The notes under the pieces: generated by a model
The model's input: the letters and a program-made list of their open reading frames with translations, nothing else
The model's database searches: none
What the model was told of the DNA's origin: nothing
Assembly (NCBI GenBank): GCA_005877525.1
Contig: VBON01000084.1
Span: forward strand, 9,809 to 15,930
Source: Nitrospirota bacterium
Lineage (GTDB): Bacteria; Nitrospirota; Nitrospiria; Nitrospirales; NS-4
Reading direction: 5' to 3'
DNA: 6,122 bases
Position numbers and translations under genes: made by a program
Shown: in pieces, positions 1-6,051 of the stretch
Numbering within the stretch: position 1 is the stretch's first letter
Layout: each line of letters starts with the position of its first letter

Positions 1-1050
1 AAAATCGTCGTGAAGCGGGCGCTGGCCATGCGACGCCTCCAAGAGGAGAACCGAGGCTTAAGCCGGGAACTGCGTGAGCAGTTCGGGTTTGAAAATATCG
101 TAGGGCAATCGCCCGAGCTGCAGAAGATCAAAGCCCTGGCCCGCGATATCGCTGCGACAGAATCGACGGTGTTGATAAGCGGCGAGAGCGGAACCGGCAA
201 GGAATTGCTGGCCCGTGCGATTCACTATGCCAGCGGGCGACGGGGGGGGCCGCTGGTGGCGATCAACTGCGCAGCGATCCCGGAGAATCTACTTGAATCT
301 GAACTGTTCGGTTATGAAAAAGGCGCCTTCACCGATGCCAAAAAGGCAAAACCGGGAAGGTTTCTTCTCGCCCACCGAGGTACGCTGTTTCTCGACGAGA
401 TCGGTGAAATGAGCATGCCGATCCAGGCGAAGCTGCTGCGCGTGATCGAAGACCGCATGCTTGAACCGTTGGGCGGACTCAAAGGCATCAAGGTGGATCT
501 GCGGCTTGTGGTGGCGACAAATCACGATCTTCGAGACCTGCTGCAGAAGGGCAAATTCCGGGAAGACCTCTTCTATCGTATCAGTGTCTGTCCGCTGCAC
601 TTGCCGCCGTTAAGAGACCGCACCGGCGACATTCACGTGCTGCTCGACCACTTGCTGGCGAGATACAATCGGGAGCGGGGCCTGAGGATCTCGGGGTTCA
701 CGGCCGACGCCCTTCGGCTCGTCGAGGGCTACTCCTGGCCGGGCAACATTCGAGAATTTCAAAATATGGTGGAATGGATCTCAATCACGTGCAAGGGCAC
801 CCGTGTTGACATCGATAACTTGCCGGGTTATCTGAAAGCCAGAATCCAGGCCTCATCGGACAACACGCTTCCCTCTTTGCTGTCATACGGTCTCTCCGTT
901 GAGGAAGTGGAGAAAGTCATGCTGCGGGAGGCGCTGGGGCGCTCGCAGGGACATGTTTCCGAGGCCGCGCCGCTATTGAAGGTCACGCGGAACACCCTTC
1001 GCTATCGGATGGGAAAGTATAATCTGAAAATTCCCGAGCAATCCCGCTAA
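1..1050 (+). CDS. Sigma-54-dependent response regulator, NtrC family (5' truncated)
   Basis: This is the C-terminal part of a bacterial enhancer-binding protein, which uses ATP hydrolysis to open sigma-54 RNA polymerase promoters. The frame is open from base 1, so the gene starts outside the window; the GTG at base 10 is internal, not a start. Counting from base 1 (349 residues), residues 1-28 form a charged helical linker resembling the end of a receiver domain and its following coiled coil. The AAA+ domain follows at about 31-265: Walker A GESGTGKE 61-68, loop 1 GAFTDA 108-113 (canonical GAFTGA), Walker B TLFLDE 128-133, arginine-finger region REDLFYR 187-193, sensor II GNIREF 248-253. A Fis-type HTH lies at about 319-337, ending in the typical LRYRM segment. 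A receiver domain upstream is inferred. The cognate kinase and target genes are not visible. Family is certain; the specific regulon is unknown. Confidence 0.95.
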   Translation, partial: KIVVKRALAMRRLQEENRGLSRELREQFGFENIVGQSPELQKIKALARDIAATESTVLISGESGTGKELLARAIHYASGRRGGPLVAINCAAIPENLLESELFGYEKGAFTDAKKAKPGRFLLAHRGTLFLDEIGEMSMPIQAKLLRVIEDRMLEPLGGLKGIKVDLRLVVATNHDLRDLLQKGKFREDLFYRISVCPLHLPPLRDRTGDIHVLLDHLLARYNRERGLRISGFTADALRLVEGYSWPGNIREFQNMVEWISITCKGTRVDIDNLPGYLKARIQASSDNTLPSLLSYGLSVEEVEKVMLREALGRSQGHVSEAAPLLKVTRNTLRYRMGKYNLKIPEQSR

Positions 1051-1083
1051 CGGATGACAATCAACCGGGGCCGCGGAGTGCTT

Positions 1084-1123
1084 TCATGTAATATAAGTAC
1101 GTATGTTTTCGTACCTAACATGA
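1084..1123. repeat. Nested imperfect inverted repeat
   Basis: The outer arms TCATGT (1084-1089) and ACATGA (1118-1123) are exact reverse complements. The inner arms TAAGTACG (1094-1101) and CGTACCTA (1110-1117) match at 7 of 8 positions around an 8-base centre. Four unpaired bases (1090-1093) sit on the left side only. The element could be a protein-binding operator or an RNA hairpin in the 3' end of the regulator transcript. No T-run follows it, so an intrinsic terminator is unlikely. Confidence 0.5.
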
Positions 1124-1182
1124 GCAGAAAGGATGTCCGTTTAACGGCCGGAATCGCGAACATTTTGATGGCGCACATAGAC

Positions 1183-1210
1183 CATAAAACATGATACATA
1201 TCATTATGTT
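1183..1210. promoter_or_regulatory. Candidate operator palindrome
   Basis: The core ATGATA-CA-TATCAT (1191-1204) is a perfect inverted repeat with a 2-base centre. Around it are further complementary pieces that are offset rather than in register: CATAA (1183-1187) with TTATG (1204-1208), and AAC (1188-1190) with GTT (1208-1210). It lies roughly 65-95 bases upstream of the inferred transcription start, a position more usual for an activator or upstream repressor site than for a site blocking polymerase directly. The ATGATA/TATCAT half-sites loosely recall Fur-type boxes, but the centre spacing differs and no regulator can be assigned. Confidence 0.45.
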
Positions 1211-1240
1211 AGATGTGGTTTAGCAACATCCAAAATCTTC

Positions 1241-1269
1241 TTGACAAAAAAAAAGGCCTCTAGTAGCAT
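1241..1269 (+). promoter_or_regulatory. Sigma-70-like promoter of the exported-protein pair
   Basis: A perfect -35 hexamer TTGACA (1241-1246) is followed after exactly 17 bases by TAGCAT (1264-1269), which matches the TATAAT consensus at 4 of 6 positions including the key first T, second A and last T. The spacer begins with an A-tract (1246-1254 is all A). Transcription would start near 1276, giving a leader of about 60 bases before the ATG at 1339. The start site is inferred. Confidence 0.65.
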
Positions 1270-1323
1270 CGGTTCCCACTGAAGGTCTTACGAGCATTGT
1301 CATCCGACGATAAAGTTAATTTC

Positions 1324-1330
1324 AAGGAGG
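1324..1330 (+). promoter_or_regulatory. Shine-Dalgarno site that fixes the start at 1339
   Basis: AAGGAGG lies 8 bases upstream of the ATG at 1339. This decides against a longer reading from the TTG at 1297, which would also put 14 hydrophilic residues in front of an otherwise standard signal peptide. Confidence 0.85.
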
Positions 1331-1338
1331 GAGCCAGC

Positions 1339-1785
1339 ATGAAACGAGGTGTCATCATTGCTGCAGTCATCGCCCTGTTTATAATCGGAGCCTGGCCGGT
1401 CGACCAGGCGTCAGCTGAAATCCTGAAGGGTCGGATCTGGTCGGCGTGGGCCGAAAACCCCGACAATGAAGTACTTTTTGGGATCCAGTACTGGAATACC
1501 GGAGCGCCGGGTTCCGGTACACCGGGAGGACGCACTTCCGGTCCCACGACTGAAACGCCGGATGGCTTTGCGGGCGGCGGTGCTTGGGGCTTCCAGGGGG
1601 GGCCCGAGAAGAATGCTCCCTATTCCGGGTGGTACCATGCTCAAACCACTGTGCGCCTCGCCGTCAAGGACAAGGGATTGATGGACCAGATGATGAAGGC
1701 GAACCAGGAACTTGTGAATATGGAAGTGAATGTCGAAGATGTCGGGGGCCGGCCGACCATTACGGCCTTCAAGGTGATCAAATAA
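1339..1785 (+). CDS. Exported protein of unknown function (148 aa)
   Basis: I do not recognise this family. The ATG at 1339 follows a strong SD and begins a classical Sec signal peptide: a KR n-region, a hydrophobic core at residues 4-19, and a probable cleavage after QASA (residue 26). The mature protein of about 122 residues should be periplasmic, outer-membrane-associated or secreted; there is no lipobox and there are no further membrane segments. It opens with a beta-rich, Trp/Tyr-containing segment (about 27-52) and then a Gly/Pro/Thr-rich tract (about 53-86) that looks like a flexible loop. It ends in alternating hydrophobic/polar stretches (MEVNVEDV and TITAFKVI) that look like beta strands. 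There is no cysteine. It lies 37 bases upstream of the next exported-protein gene, under the same predicted promoter. A small beta-barrel or OB-like fold is possible but is only inferred. Confidence 0.85.
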   Translation: MKRGVIIAAVIALFIIGAWPVDQASAEILKGRIWSAWAENPDNEVLFGIQYWNTGAPGSGTPGGRTSGPTTETPDGFAGGGAWGFQGGPEKNAPYSGWYHAQTTVRLAVKDKGLMDQMMKANQELVNMEVNVEDVGGRPTITAFKVIK

Positions 1786-1808
1786 TTTATCCTCACATTT
1801 TCTCTACG

Positions 1809-1815
1809 AAGGAGG
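1809..1815 (+). promoter_or_regulatory. Shine-Dalgarno site for the second exported protein
   Basis: AAGGAGG lies 7 bases before the ATG at 1823. The ten bases AAGGAGGGAG here are identical to those preceding the first exported-protein gene. Confidence 0.8.
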
Positions 1816-1822
1816 GAGTCGG

Positions 1823-2467
1823 ATGAAGGCTTATTCCAAACTACTGGCGGTAAGCGCCGCGGTCATGCTGACGGGTGCAGCCGGTGTCGCGCTCGCGATT
1901 GAGGCCTTCTCGGAGCGATTCGAGGAGGATTTCAGCACACCCAAGACTGTCCTGGCTAGGGTCATTATCGTCGATCCATACGAAGATGCGGTTTGGGTGA
2001 ACTGGACCTGGAAAGGCGTCCGGAACAGCGGTGAGATTGATCAGTACTGGGGCAAGATGCTTCCCGGGAAGAATATGCGTGTCTTTGCGTCCGGCAAGGA
2101 CCTGGAGTTCCTAAAGTCCAAAGCCCGTCCTACCCCTGGACCGGCCGCCGCCGACAAAGTGGCGCCCGGCACGAATGCGGACGTTGTCGAAATGGTTGTA
2201 CAGGAAGTCGAGCAGAACAAGCGCGTCGCGACGGCTGTGAAAGACGTGGATGATAAGCTCTGGTCGGGGCTGATGCCCGTCGCACAAGGATCCTCCCCCG
2301 GGCTTTCTCCGGTGGCCATGAAAGCTCAGCCAGGGTTCCCCGAGATGAAGTCCGAGTGTGGGAAGGGCACCCCGGTACCCGCCGATGTATTAGGGGCGCC
2401 TCAGGCTGGTGGTACCACGCAGATCGGAAAGTCCAACGTTCGGTTTAAAGACTATAAGGGCTGCTGA
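1823..2467 (+). CDS. Exported protein of unknown function (214 aa)
   Basis: I do not recognise this family. The ATG at 1823 has a strong SD and starts a Sec signal peptide: K2 and K6 in the n-region, a hydrophobic core at about 7-24, and a likely cleavage after ALA at residue 25. The mature part of about 189 residues has an N-terminal beta-like segment at about 42-65 (TVLARVIIV, then VWVNWTWKG). Next comes a stretch rich in charged residues with a probable helix (about 119-148), then a Pro/Gly/Ala-rich C-terminal tail. The only two cysteines are C179 and the last residue C214, so an envelope disulfide is possible. It is the second gene of a two-gene unit with the 148-aa exported protein and is followed 25 bases later by an intrinsic terminator. 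The shared promoter suggests the two proteins act together outside the cytoplasm. Function is unknown. Confidence 0.85.
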   Translation: MKAYSKLLAVSAAVMLTGAAGVALAIEAFSERFEEDFSTPKTVLARVIIVDPYEDAVWVNWTWKGVRNSGEIDQYWGKMLPGKNMRVFASGKDLEFLKSKARPTPGPAAADKVAPGTNADVVEMVVQEVEQNKRVATAVKDVDDKLWSGLMPVAQGSSPGLSPVAMKAQPGFPEMKSECGKGTPVPADVLGAPQAGGTTQIGKSNVRFKDYKGC

Positions 2468-2492
2468 GCGAGTTTCGTCAGAGAAGGCTCTG

Positions 2493-2528
2493 GGCGGCAG
2501 GCTTGCAAAGGCCTGCCGCCTTTTTTTT
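2493..2528 (+). terminator. Intrinsic (rho-independent) terminator
   Basis: A perfect 10-bp GC-rich stem, GGCGGCAGGC (2493-2502) with GCCTGCCGCC (2511-2520), encloses an 8-base loop and is followed by eight T residues (2521-2528). It ends the two-gene exported-protein transcript on the + strand. On the - strand no U-run follows the hairpin, so it is not an obvious strong terminator for mutS, whose stop codon (2527-2529) overlaps the T-tract. Confidence 0.95.
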
Positions 2529-5142
2529 ATCCGGACGTCTCCTGTTGTAATCGCTCTTTCATCTCCGAAAGCTTGTTCAGCGCTTCGAGCGGCGTCATCT
2601 TAAAAAGGTCCATCTGCCGCATTTCATCCAAGATCGGATGAGGTGGTGGCAGGGTGGCATCTGTCGCCGCGTCCTGCGGCAATAATATGCCGTCCGGATC
2701 GCGGTCCTGGTCGCTCATTCCGGTTTCCAAGCGCGCCAGCACTTCCTGCGCGCGCGCAATGACCACACGAGGCAGTCCTGCCAGGCGCGCCACGTGGATT
2801 CCATAGCTGCGATCGCTGCCGCCCTCGACGATCTTTCGCAAGAAGAGTATCTCCTCCCCCCGCTCCCGAACCGCCACATTATAATTGCGAACGCCGGAGT
2901 GGCTGTGGGCAAGCTCGGTGAGCTCGTGGTAGTGAGTCGCGAACAGGGTCCTGGCGCCGATGCGCGAAGCGTCAGCCAGGGTCTCCGCAACGGCCCACGC
3001 GATGCTCAGCCCGTCGAAGGTGCTCGTGCCGCGGCCGATCTCATCTAAGATGACCAGGCTTCGCGCGGTCGCATGATGAAGGATGTCGGCGGTCTCGGTC
3101 ATTTCCACCATAAATGTGCTCTGGCCCTCGAGCAGGTTATCGGAAGCCCCGACTCGGGTAAATATGCGGTCGACGGCGCCGATCACGGCGACTTTAGCGG
3201 GCACGAAGGAGCCGATCTGGGCCATCAAGACGATCAAGGCAGTCTGTCTCAAATAGGTGCTTTTCCCGGCCATGTTGGGACCGGTGATGACCAGCAGGCG
3301 ATGAGTGGGCCCTCCGAGGTGCACGTCATTCGGAATAAACCCACCTGGCAGACGCCCTTGCTCCAGGACCGGGTGGCGTCCGTCCGTGATGATGAGCCGG
3401 TCGTCGCAGGTCAGTTCGGGACGGCAATAGGCATTTTCCGAAGCGACCAGGGCCAGCCCCGTGACGACGTCAATGGCAGCGAGCATCTGCGCGAGCTTCT
3501 GGACTCGGGGCGCGGCTGTCGCCGCAATTCGCCGTAGGGCGTCGAACAGCTCAAACTCCAGGGTCCGAATCCGTTCTTCGGCGCCCAGGACTTTATCTTC
3601 GAGCGTTTTGAGTTCCTGGGTGGTAAACCGCTCCGCATTGACGAGAGTTTGTCTGCGAGCGTAATGCAGAGGAACTCGATCCAGGTTCGTCTTGGTGATC
3701 TCGATGTAATACCCGAAGACCTGGTTATAGCGGATTTTCAGAGACTCGATGCCCGTCTTATCGCGCTCTTGGCGCTCGATTGCAGCGATCCAGGCTTTCC
3801 CATCCCGGCTGATAACTCTCAGTTCGTCAAGCGCGGGGTCGTACCCATCCCGAATGAGCCCTCCTTCTTTGACCGACGCCGGCACATCCGGCTGAAGGGT
3901 GCGCTCAATGGCCACAGCCAATTCGGCGAGGTCATGCCACTGCTCATGGCGTTGTTTTAAAAAAGGCGAGGTGCACGCTGCAAGGTGCTGATTGATCTCC
4001 GGGAGCGCTTTCAGGGAGTCTTTCAGCGCCAGGAGATCTCTCGCATTTGCGGCCGCCAAGACAATGCGGGACATCAGACGCTCCAGGTCGGAGACGCCTT
4101 TGAGCGCCGCCCGAAGCCTGCTTCGCCGCTCGAAGTCGGCATGCAACTCTGCCACCGCTTCTTGGCGCTCCAAAACGGGGACAATATCAGTCAGCGGGTG
4201 TAAGACCCACGCGCGCAACAGCCGGGCGCCCATGGAAGTAAGGGTTCGGTCGAGAGCGCTTAGCAGCGAGCCTTCCAGCCGCCCGTCGGTGGCCCTGCGA
4301 ACGAGCTCTAGATTGCGTTGAGTCGCCCGATCGAGGGTCATGATGGGCCCGCTACCATGGGTCGTGAGACGCACCACGTGCGATAAGCGTGTTCCGGGTT
4401 GTGTCTGTTTGACATAACTGAGAAGCGCCCCTGCCGTGCTGAGGGCGAGAGGCTTCTCATCGCATCCGAAACCGGCCAGCGAGGACACCTGAAATTGCTC
4501 CAACAGCAGTGTCCTGGCAGCAGTGCTATCAAAGATCGCCATCTCGGCGGCCGTAACGGCAGGGACGATCGCGCTGAAAAGCCGGCGAAGCTGTTCGGAC
4601 TGATCGTGCGGAACCAAGAGCTCGCGGGGCTCGATTCGAATCAATTCATCCCGCATCCGGTCTTCCCATCCCTCCGACATTTCCAAGGCCCGAAATTCAC
4701 CGGTTGAAAGGTCCAGCCAAGCCAAGCCTGCTCCAGTAGGAGACACACACAAGGACGCCAGAAAGTTCGGTTCCCCGGGCGTGAGTAGATCGGATTCAAT
4801 CAATGTGCCGGGCGTATAGACCCGGACGACTTCGCGGCGGACCAGGCCTTTCGCCAGACGTGGATCCTCTACCTGCTCGCACAGGGCCACGGAGCGGCCG
4901 GCCTTCAGAAGCTTGACGAGATAGCCGGTGACTGCGTGATGCGGGACCCCACAGAGAGGCACCTGATCTGTCTTGTTCTTATCCCGCGACGTCAGTGCGA
5001 TCTCCAAGAGCCGGGCGCCTTCCACCGCATCCTCATAAAACATTTCATAAAAGTCGCCCACGCGAAAGAACAGCAGCGCCTCGGGATACCGTTGTTTCAA
5101 CTCTCGATACTGGCGCATAAGGGGGGTGAGATCAGAGAACAT
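2527..5142 (-). CDS. mutS: DNA mismatch repair protein MutS
   Basis: MutS recognises base mismatches and small loops in DNA and, through ATP-driven clamp formation, recruits MutL. Numbered from the upstream ATG at 5148 (873 residues), the mismatch-contacting motif is GDFYEMF (31-37), with F33 and E35 as the Phe-x-Glu pair. The connector, lever and clamp domains occupy about 120-560. The ATPase has Walker A GPNMAGKST (623-631), the TRVGASDNLLEGQSTF signature (664-679), Walker B LVILDE (698-703) and ATHYHEL (737-743). QMDLF (845-849) is a good beta-clamp-binding motif before the C-terminal helical segment. The length is normal and all domains are intact. I prefer the ATG at 5142 (871 residues) because GGAGG lies 6 bases upstream of it, whereas the same GGAGG directly abuts the ATG at 5148. 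The start lies inside the 3' end of the LapA-like gene, so translational coupling is likely. It is the last visible gene of the nnr-tsaE-lapA-like-mutS run; no mutL is in the window. Confidence 0.98.
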   Translation of the reverse strand: MFSDLTPLMRQYRELKQRYPEALLFFRVGDFYEMFYEDAVEGARLLEIALTSRDKNKTDQVPLCGVPHHAVTGYLVKLLKAGRSVALCEQVEDPRLAKGLVRREVVRVYTPGTLIESDLLTPGEPNFLASLCVSPTGAGLAWLDLSTGEFRALEMSEGWEDRMRDELIRIEPRELLVPHDQSEQLRRLFSAIVPAVTAAEMAIFDSTAARTLLLEQFQVSSLAGFGCDEKPLALSTAGALLSYVKQTQPGTRLSHVVRLTTHGSGPIMTLDRATQRNLELVRRATDGRLEGSLLSALDRTLTSMGARLLRAWVLHPLTDIVPVLERQEAVAELHADFERRSRLRAALKGVSDLERLMSRIVLAAANARDLLALKDSLKALPEINQHLAACTSPFLKQRHEQWHDLAELAVAIERTLQPDVPASVKEGGLIRDGYDPALDELRVISRDGKAWIAAIERQERDKTGIESLKIRYNQVFGYYIEITKTNLDRVPLHYARRQTLVNAERFTTQELKTLEDKVLGAEERIRTLEFELFDALRRIAATAAPRVQKLAQMLAAIDVVTGLALVASENAYCRPELTCDDRLIITDGRHPVLEQGRLPGGFIPNDVHLGGPTHRLLVITGPNMAGKSTYLRQTALIVLMAQIGSFVPAKVAVIGAVDRIFTRVGASDNLLEGQSTFMVEMTETADILHHATARSLVILDEIGRGTSTFDGLSIAWAVAETLADASRIGARTLFATHYHELTELAHSHSGVRNYNVAVRERGEEILFLRKIVEGGSDRSYGIHVARLAGLPRVVIARAQEVLARLETGMSDQDRDPDGILLPQDAATDATLPPPHPILDEMRQMDLFKMTPLEALNKLSEMKERLQQETSG

Positions 5143-5476
5143 CTTCATCCTCCAGGACCTCGCCTCGCGGGTACGACAGCGGAGGGCGACTGCCGGGGAT
5201 CCCTGAAGGGCTGCGATGCCGATCCAGCTCTTCTTCGGCCAGCTGCAAGGCTTTCCGGGAACGCCGGAGTTCCATACGGAGCTTTATCCAGGCCGGAAAA
5301 AGCAGCAGTCCCATGATGAACACCCCGGCGCCAAATGCAGTCAGAATCGGTTTATAGATGGGTGTCGGTTTACTGGTGGCGCCGAAGTAATGCAGCACGG
5401 CTTCTTCGCTGCGGTTTTGCAGAAAGAACGTCAGCGATAACGTCAACAGGATCACGACCAGAATCAGGCGGACCAT
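5132..5476 (-). CDS. LapA-domain (DUF1049-like) inner-membrane protein
   Basis: This small membrane protein of 114 residues has the layout of the LapA/DUF1049 family. A first transmembrane helix (about 3-19) ends in the family-typical hydrophobic-Gln-Asn (LQN 19-21), and a short polar loop follows. The second transmembrane helix is at about 44-64, then a basic and acidic helical, probably coiled-coil, cytoplasmic segment (about 65-88). The tail is Pro/Gly-rich and ends acidic (EVLEDEDVL). In Escherichia coli, LapA works with LapB in controlling lipopolysaccharide synthesis; no LapB-type TPR protein is visible here, so that role is only a family inference. The ATG at 5476 has no convincing SD and is preceded in frame by TGA-ACC and a 10-codon ORF that does have one. 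Its last codons contain the SD and start of mutS. Confidence 0.75.
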   Translation of the reverse strand: MVRLILVVILLTLSLTFFLQNRSEEAVLHYFGATSKPTPIYKPILTAFGAGVFIMGLLLFPAWIKLRMELRRSRKALQLAEEELDRHRSPSGIPGSRPPLSYPRGEVLEDEDVL

Positions 5477-5479
5477 GGT

Positions 5480-5512
5480 TCAGGACGATCGCTCGAAGAC
5501 GCGAAGCATCAT
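5480..5512 (-). other. Ten-codon leader ORF in frame with the LapA-like gene
   Basis: ATG-ATG at 5512-5507 opens a reading frame of ten codons (MMLRVFERSS) ending in TGA at 5482-5480. Its SD, GGAGG at 5526-5522, is 9 bases upstream, inside the end of tsaE. The first ATG overlaps the tsaE stop as ATGA. The frame is the same as that of the LapA-like gene, whose ATG comes after only one more codon (ACC). This is either a real leader peptide used for stop-and-restart translation, or the true 5' end of the gene interrupted by a nonsense change or sequencing error. Confidence 0.4.
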
Positions 5513-6051
5513 GCTGATTGGCCTCCTCGGTGGCGCGCGCTGTTCATGACATCCCGCACGAGCGTTTGATAACTTGCGCTGAGCGGAAACAACGTGATTT
5601 GTCGGCGCTCATCCCCGCGATGCTCCAGTTCGATCCGAAGATGATCGCGGGGAAGCAGCGTCGCGATCTTGTCGGCCCATTCAATCACCGTCACCGCCGG
5701 TGACTCGAGATATTCTTCAAGGCCCAAGCGGTTTGAAGCCTCCTCCGCATCGAGCCGATACAAGTCGACGTGCACGACCGGCAGCCGGCCGCGGTATTCG
5801 TGAATCAGCGTGAAGGTCGGGCTGGCTGTGCACTGGTCGGGAACACCTAGGCCTCGCGCCAGTCCCCTGACCAAGCAGGTCTTGCCGGCTCCGAGCGGTC
5901 CGACCAAGGCAATGATCTCTCCGCCTCTGCAGGCACGCTCCAGCCGCTCTTCCAACTCTTCTGTTTCGAGGCTGCAAGAAGTCTCTAGCGTAGATGTGAA
6001 CTCCGCACGCATCCTGGTGCTCTCCGCATGGTCTACTAAGGCTAATGGCAT
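5509..6051 (-). CDS. tsaE: tRNA t6A synthesis ATPase TsaE
   Basis: TsaE is the P-loop ATPase that works with TsaB, TsaC and TsaD to make N6-threonylcarbamoyladenosine at position 37 of ANN-decoding tRNAs in the cytoplasm. Counting from the ATG at 6051 (180 residues), Walker A is GPLGAGKT (51-58), SPTF (77-80) is the conserved Ser-Pro-Thr segment, HVDLYRL (94-100) is the characteristic Asp/Tyr motif, and IEWADK (123-128) is the conserved Glu-Trp segment. Family members are commonly about 150-165 residues. The ATG at 6012 (167 residues), with GGAG 9 bases upstream, is therefore a reasonable alternative start. The upstream ATG overlaps the nnr stop as TAATG, which favours coupled translation. 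nnr-tsaE adjacency is also known in E. coli (yjeF-yjeE). Its 3' end overlaps the short leader ORF of the next gene. Confidence 0.95.
   Translation of the reverse strand: MPLALVDHAESTRMRAEFTSTLETSCSLETEELEERLERACRGGEIIALVGPLGAGKTCLVRGLARGLGVPDQCTASPTFTLIHEYRGRLPVVHVDLYRLDAEEASNRLGLEEYLESPAVTVIEWADKIATLLPRDHLRIELEHRGDERRQITLFPLSASYQTLVRDVMNSARHRGGQSA

Larger units (their letters stand above)
1051..1338. other. Intergenic regulatory region
   Basis: This 288-base stretch between the regulator stop and the first exported-protein gene contains no credible coding sequence. It is more AT-rich than the flanking genes. It holds an imperfect nested dyad (1084-1123), a palindrome centred near 1197 (1191-1204), a smaller imperfect repeat GATGTGG/CAACATC (1212-1230), a sigma-70-like promoter (1241-1269) and a 5' leader of about 60 bases ending in a strong SD. 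No U-tract hairpin terminator for the upstream regulator gene was seen. Confidence 0.7.

Noticed and set aside
10..12. GTG as the start of the regulator gene
   Set aside because: The frame is open to base 1, and the sequence before and after it reads as a linker helix of a longer response regulator; there is no SD in the available bases.
1160..1240. Possible sigma-54 (-24/-12) promoter for the exported-protein genes, given the adjacent sigma-54 regulator
   Set aside because: The candidate TGGCGCAC and TGTGG stretches have no GC dinucleotide at the required spacing; the TTGACA-17-TAGCAT promoter is a much better match.
1297..1338. Upstream TTG start extending the first exported protein by 14 residues
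   Set aside because: The SD at 1324-1330 serves the ATG at 1339, and the extension would precede a normal signal peptide with hydrophilic residues.
1260..1681. Open frames in other phases across the first exported-protein gene
   Set aside because: They lack ribosome binding sites and familiar domains, while the + strand frame has SD, signal peptide and promoter.
2715..4707. Several open frames of 60-150 codons on both strands inside mutS
   Set aside because: They lie opposite or out of frame to a full-length, motif-complete mutS and show no recognisable domains; they are side effects of GC-rich coding sequence.
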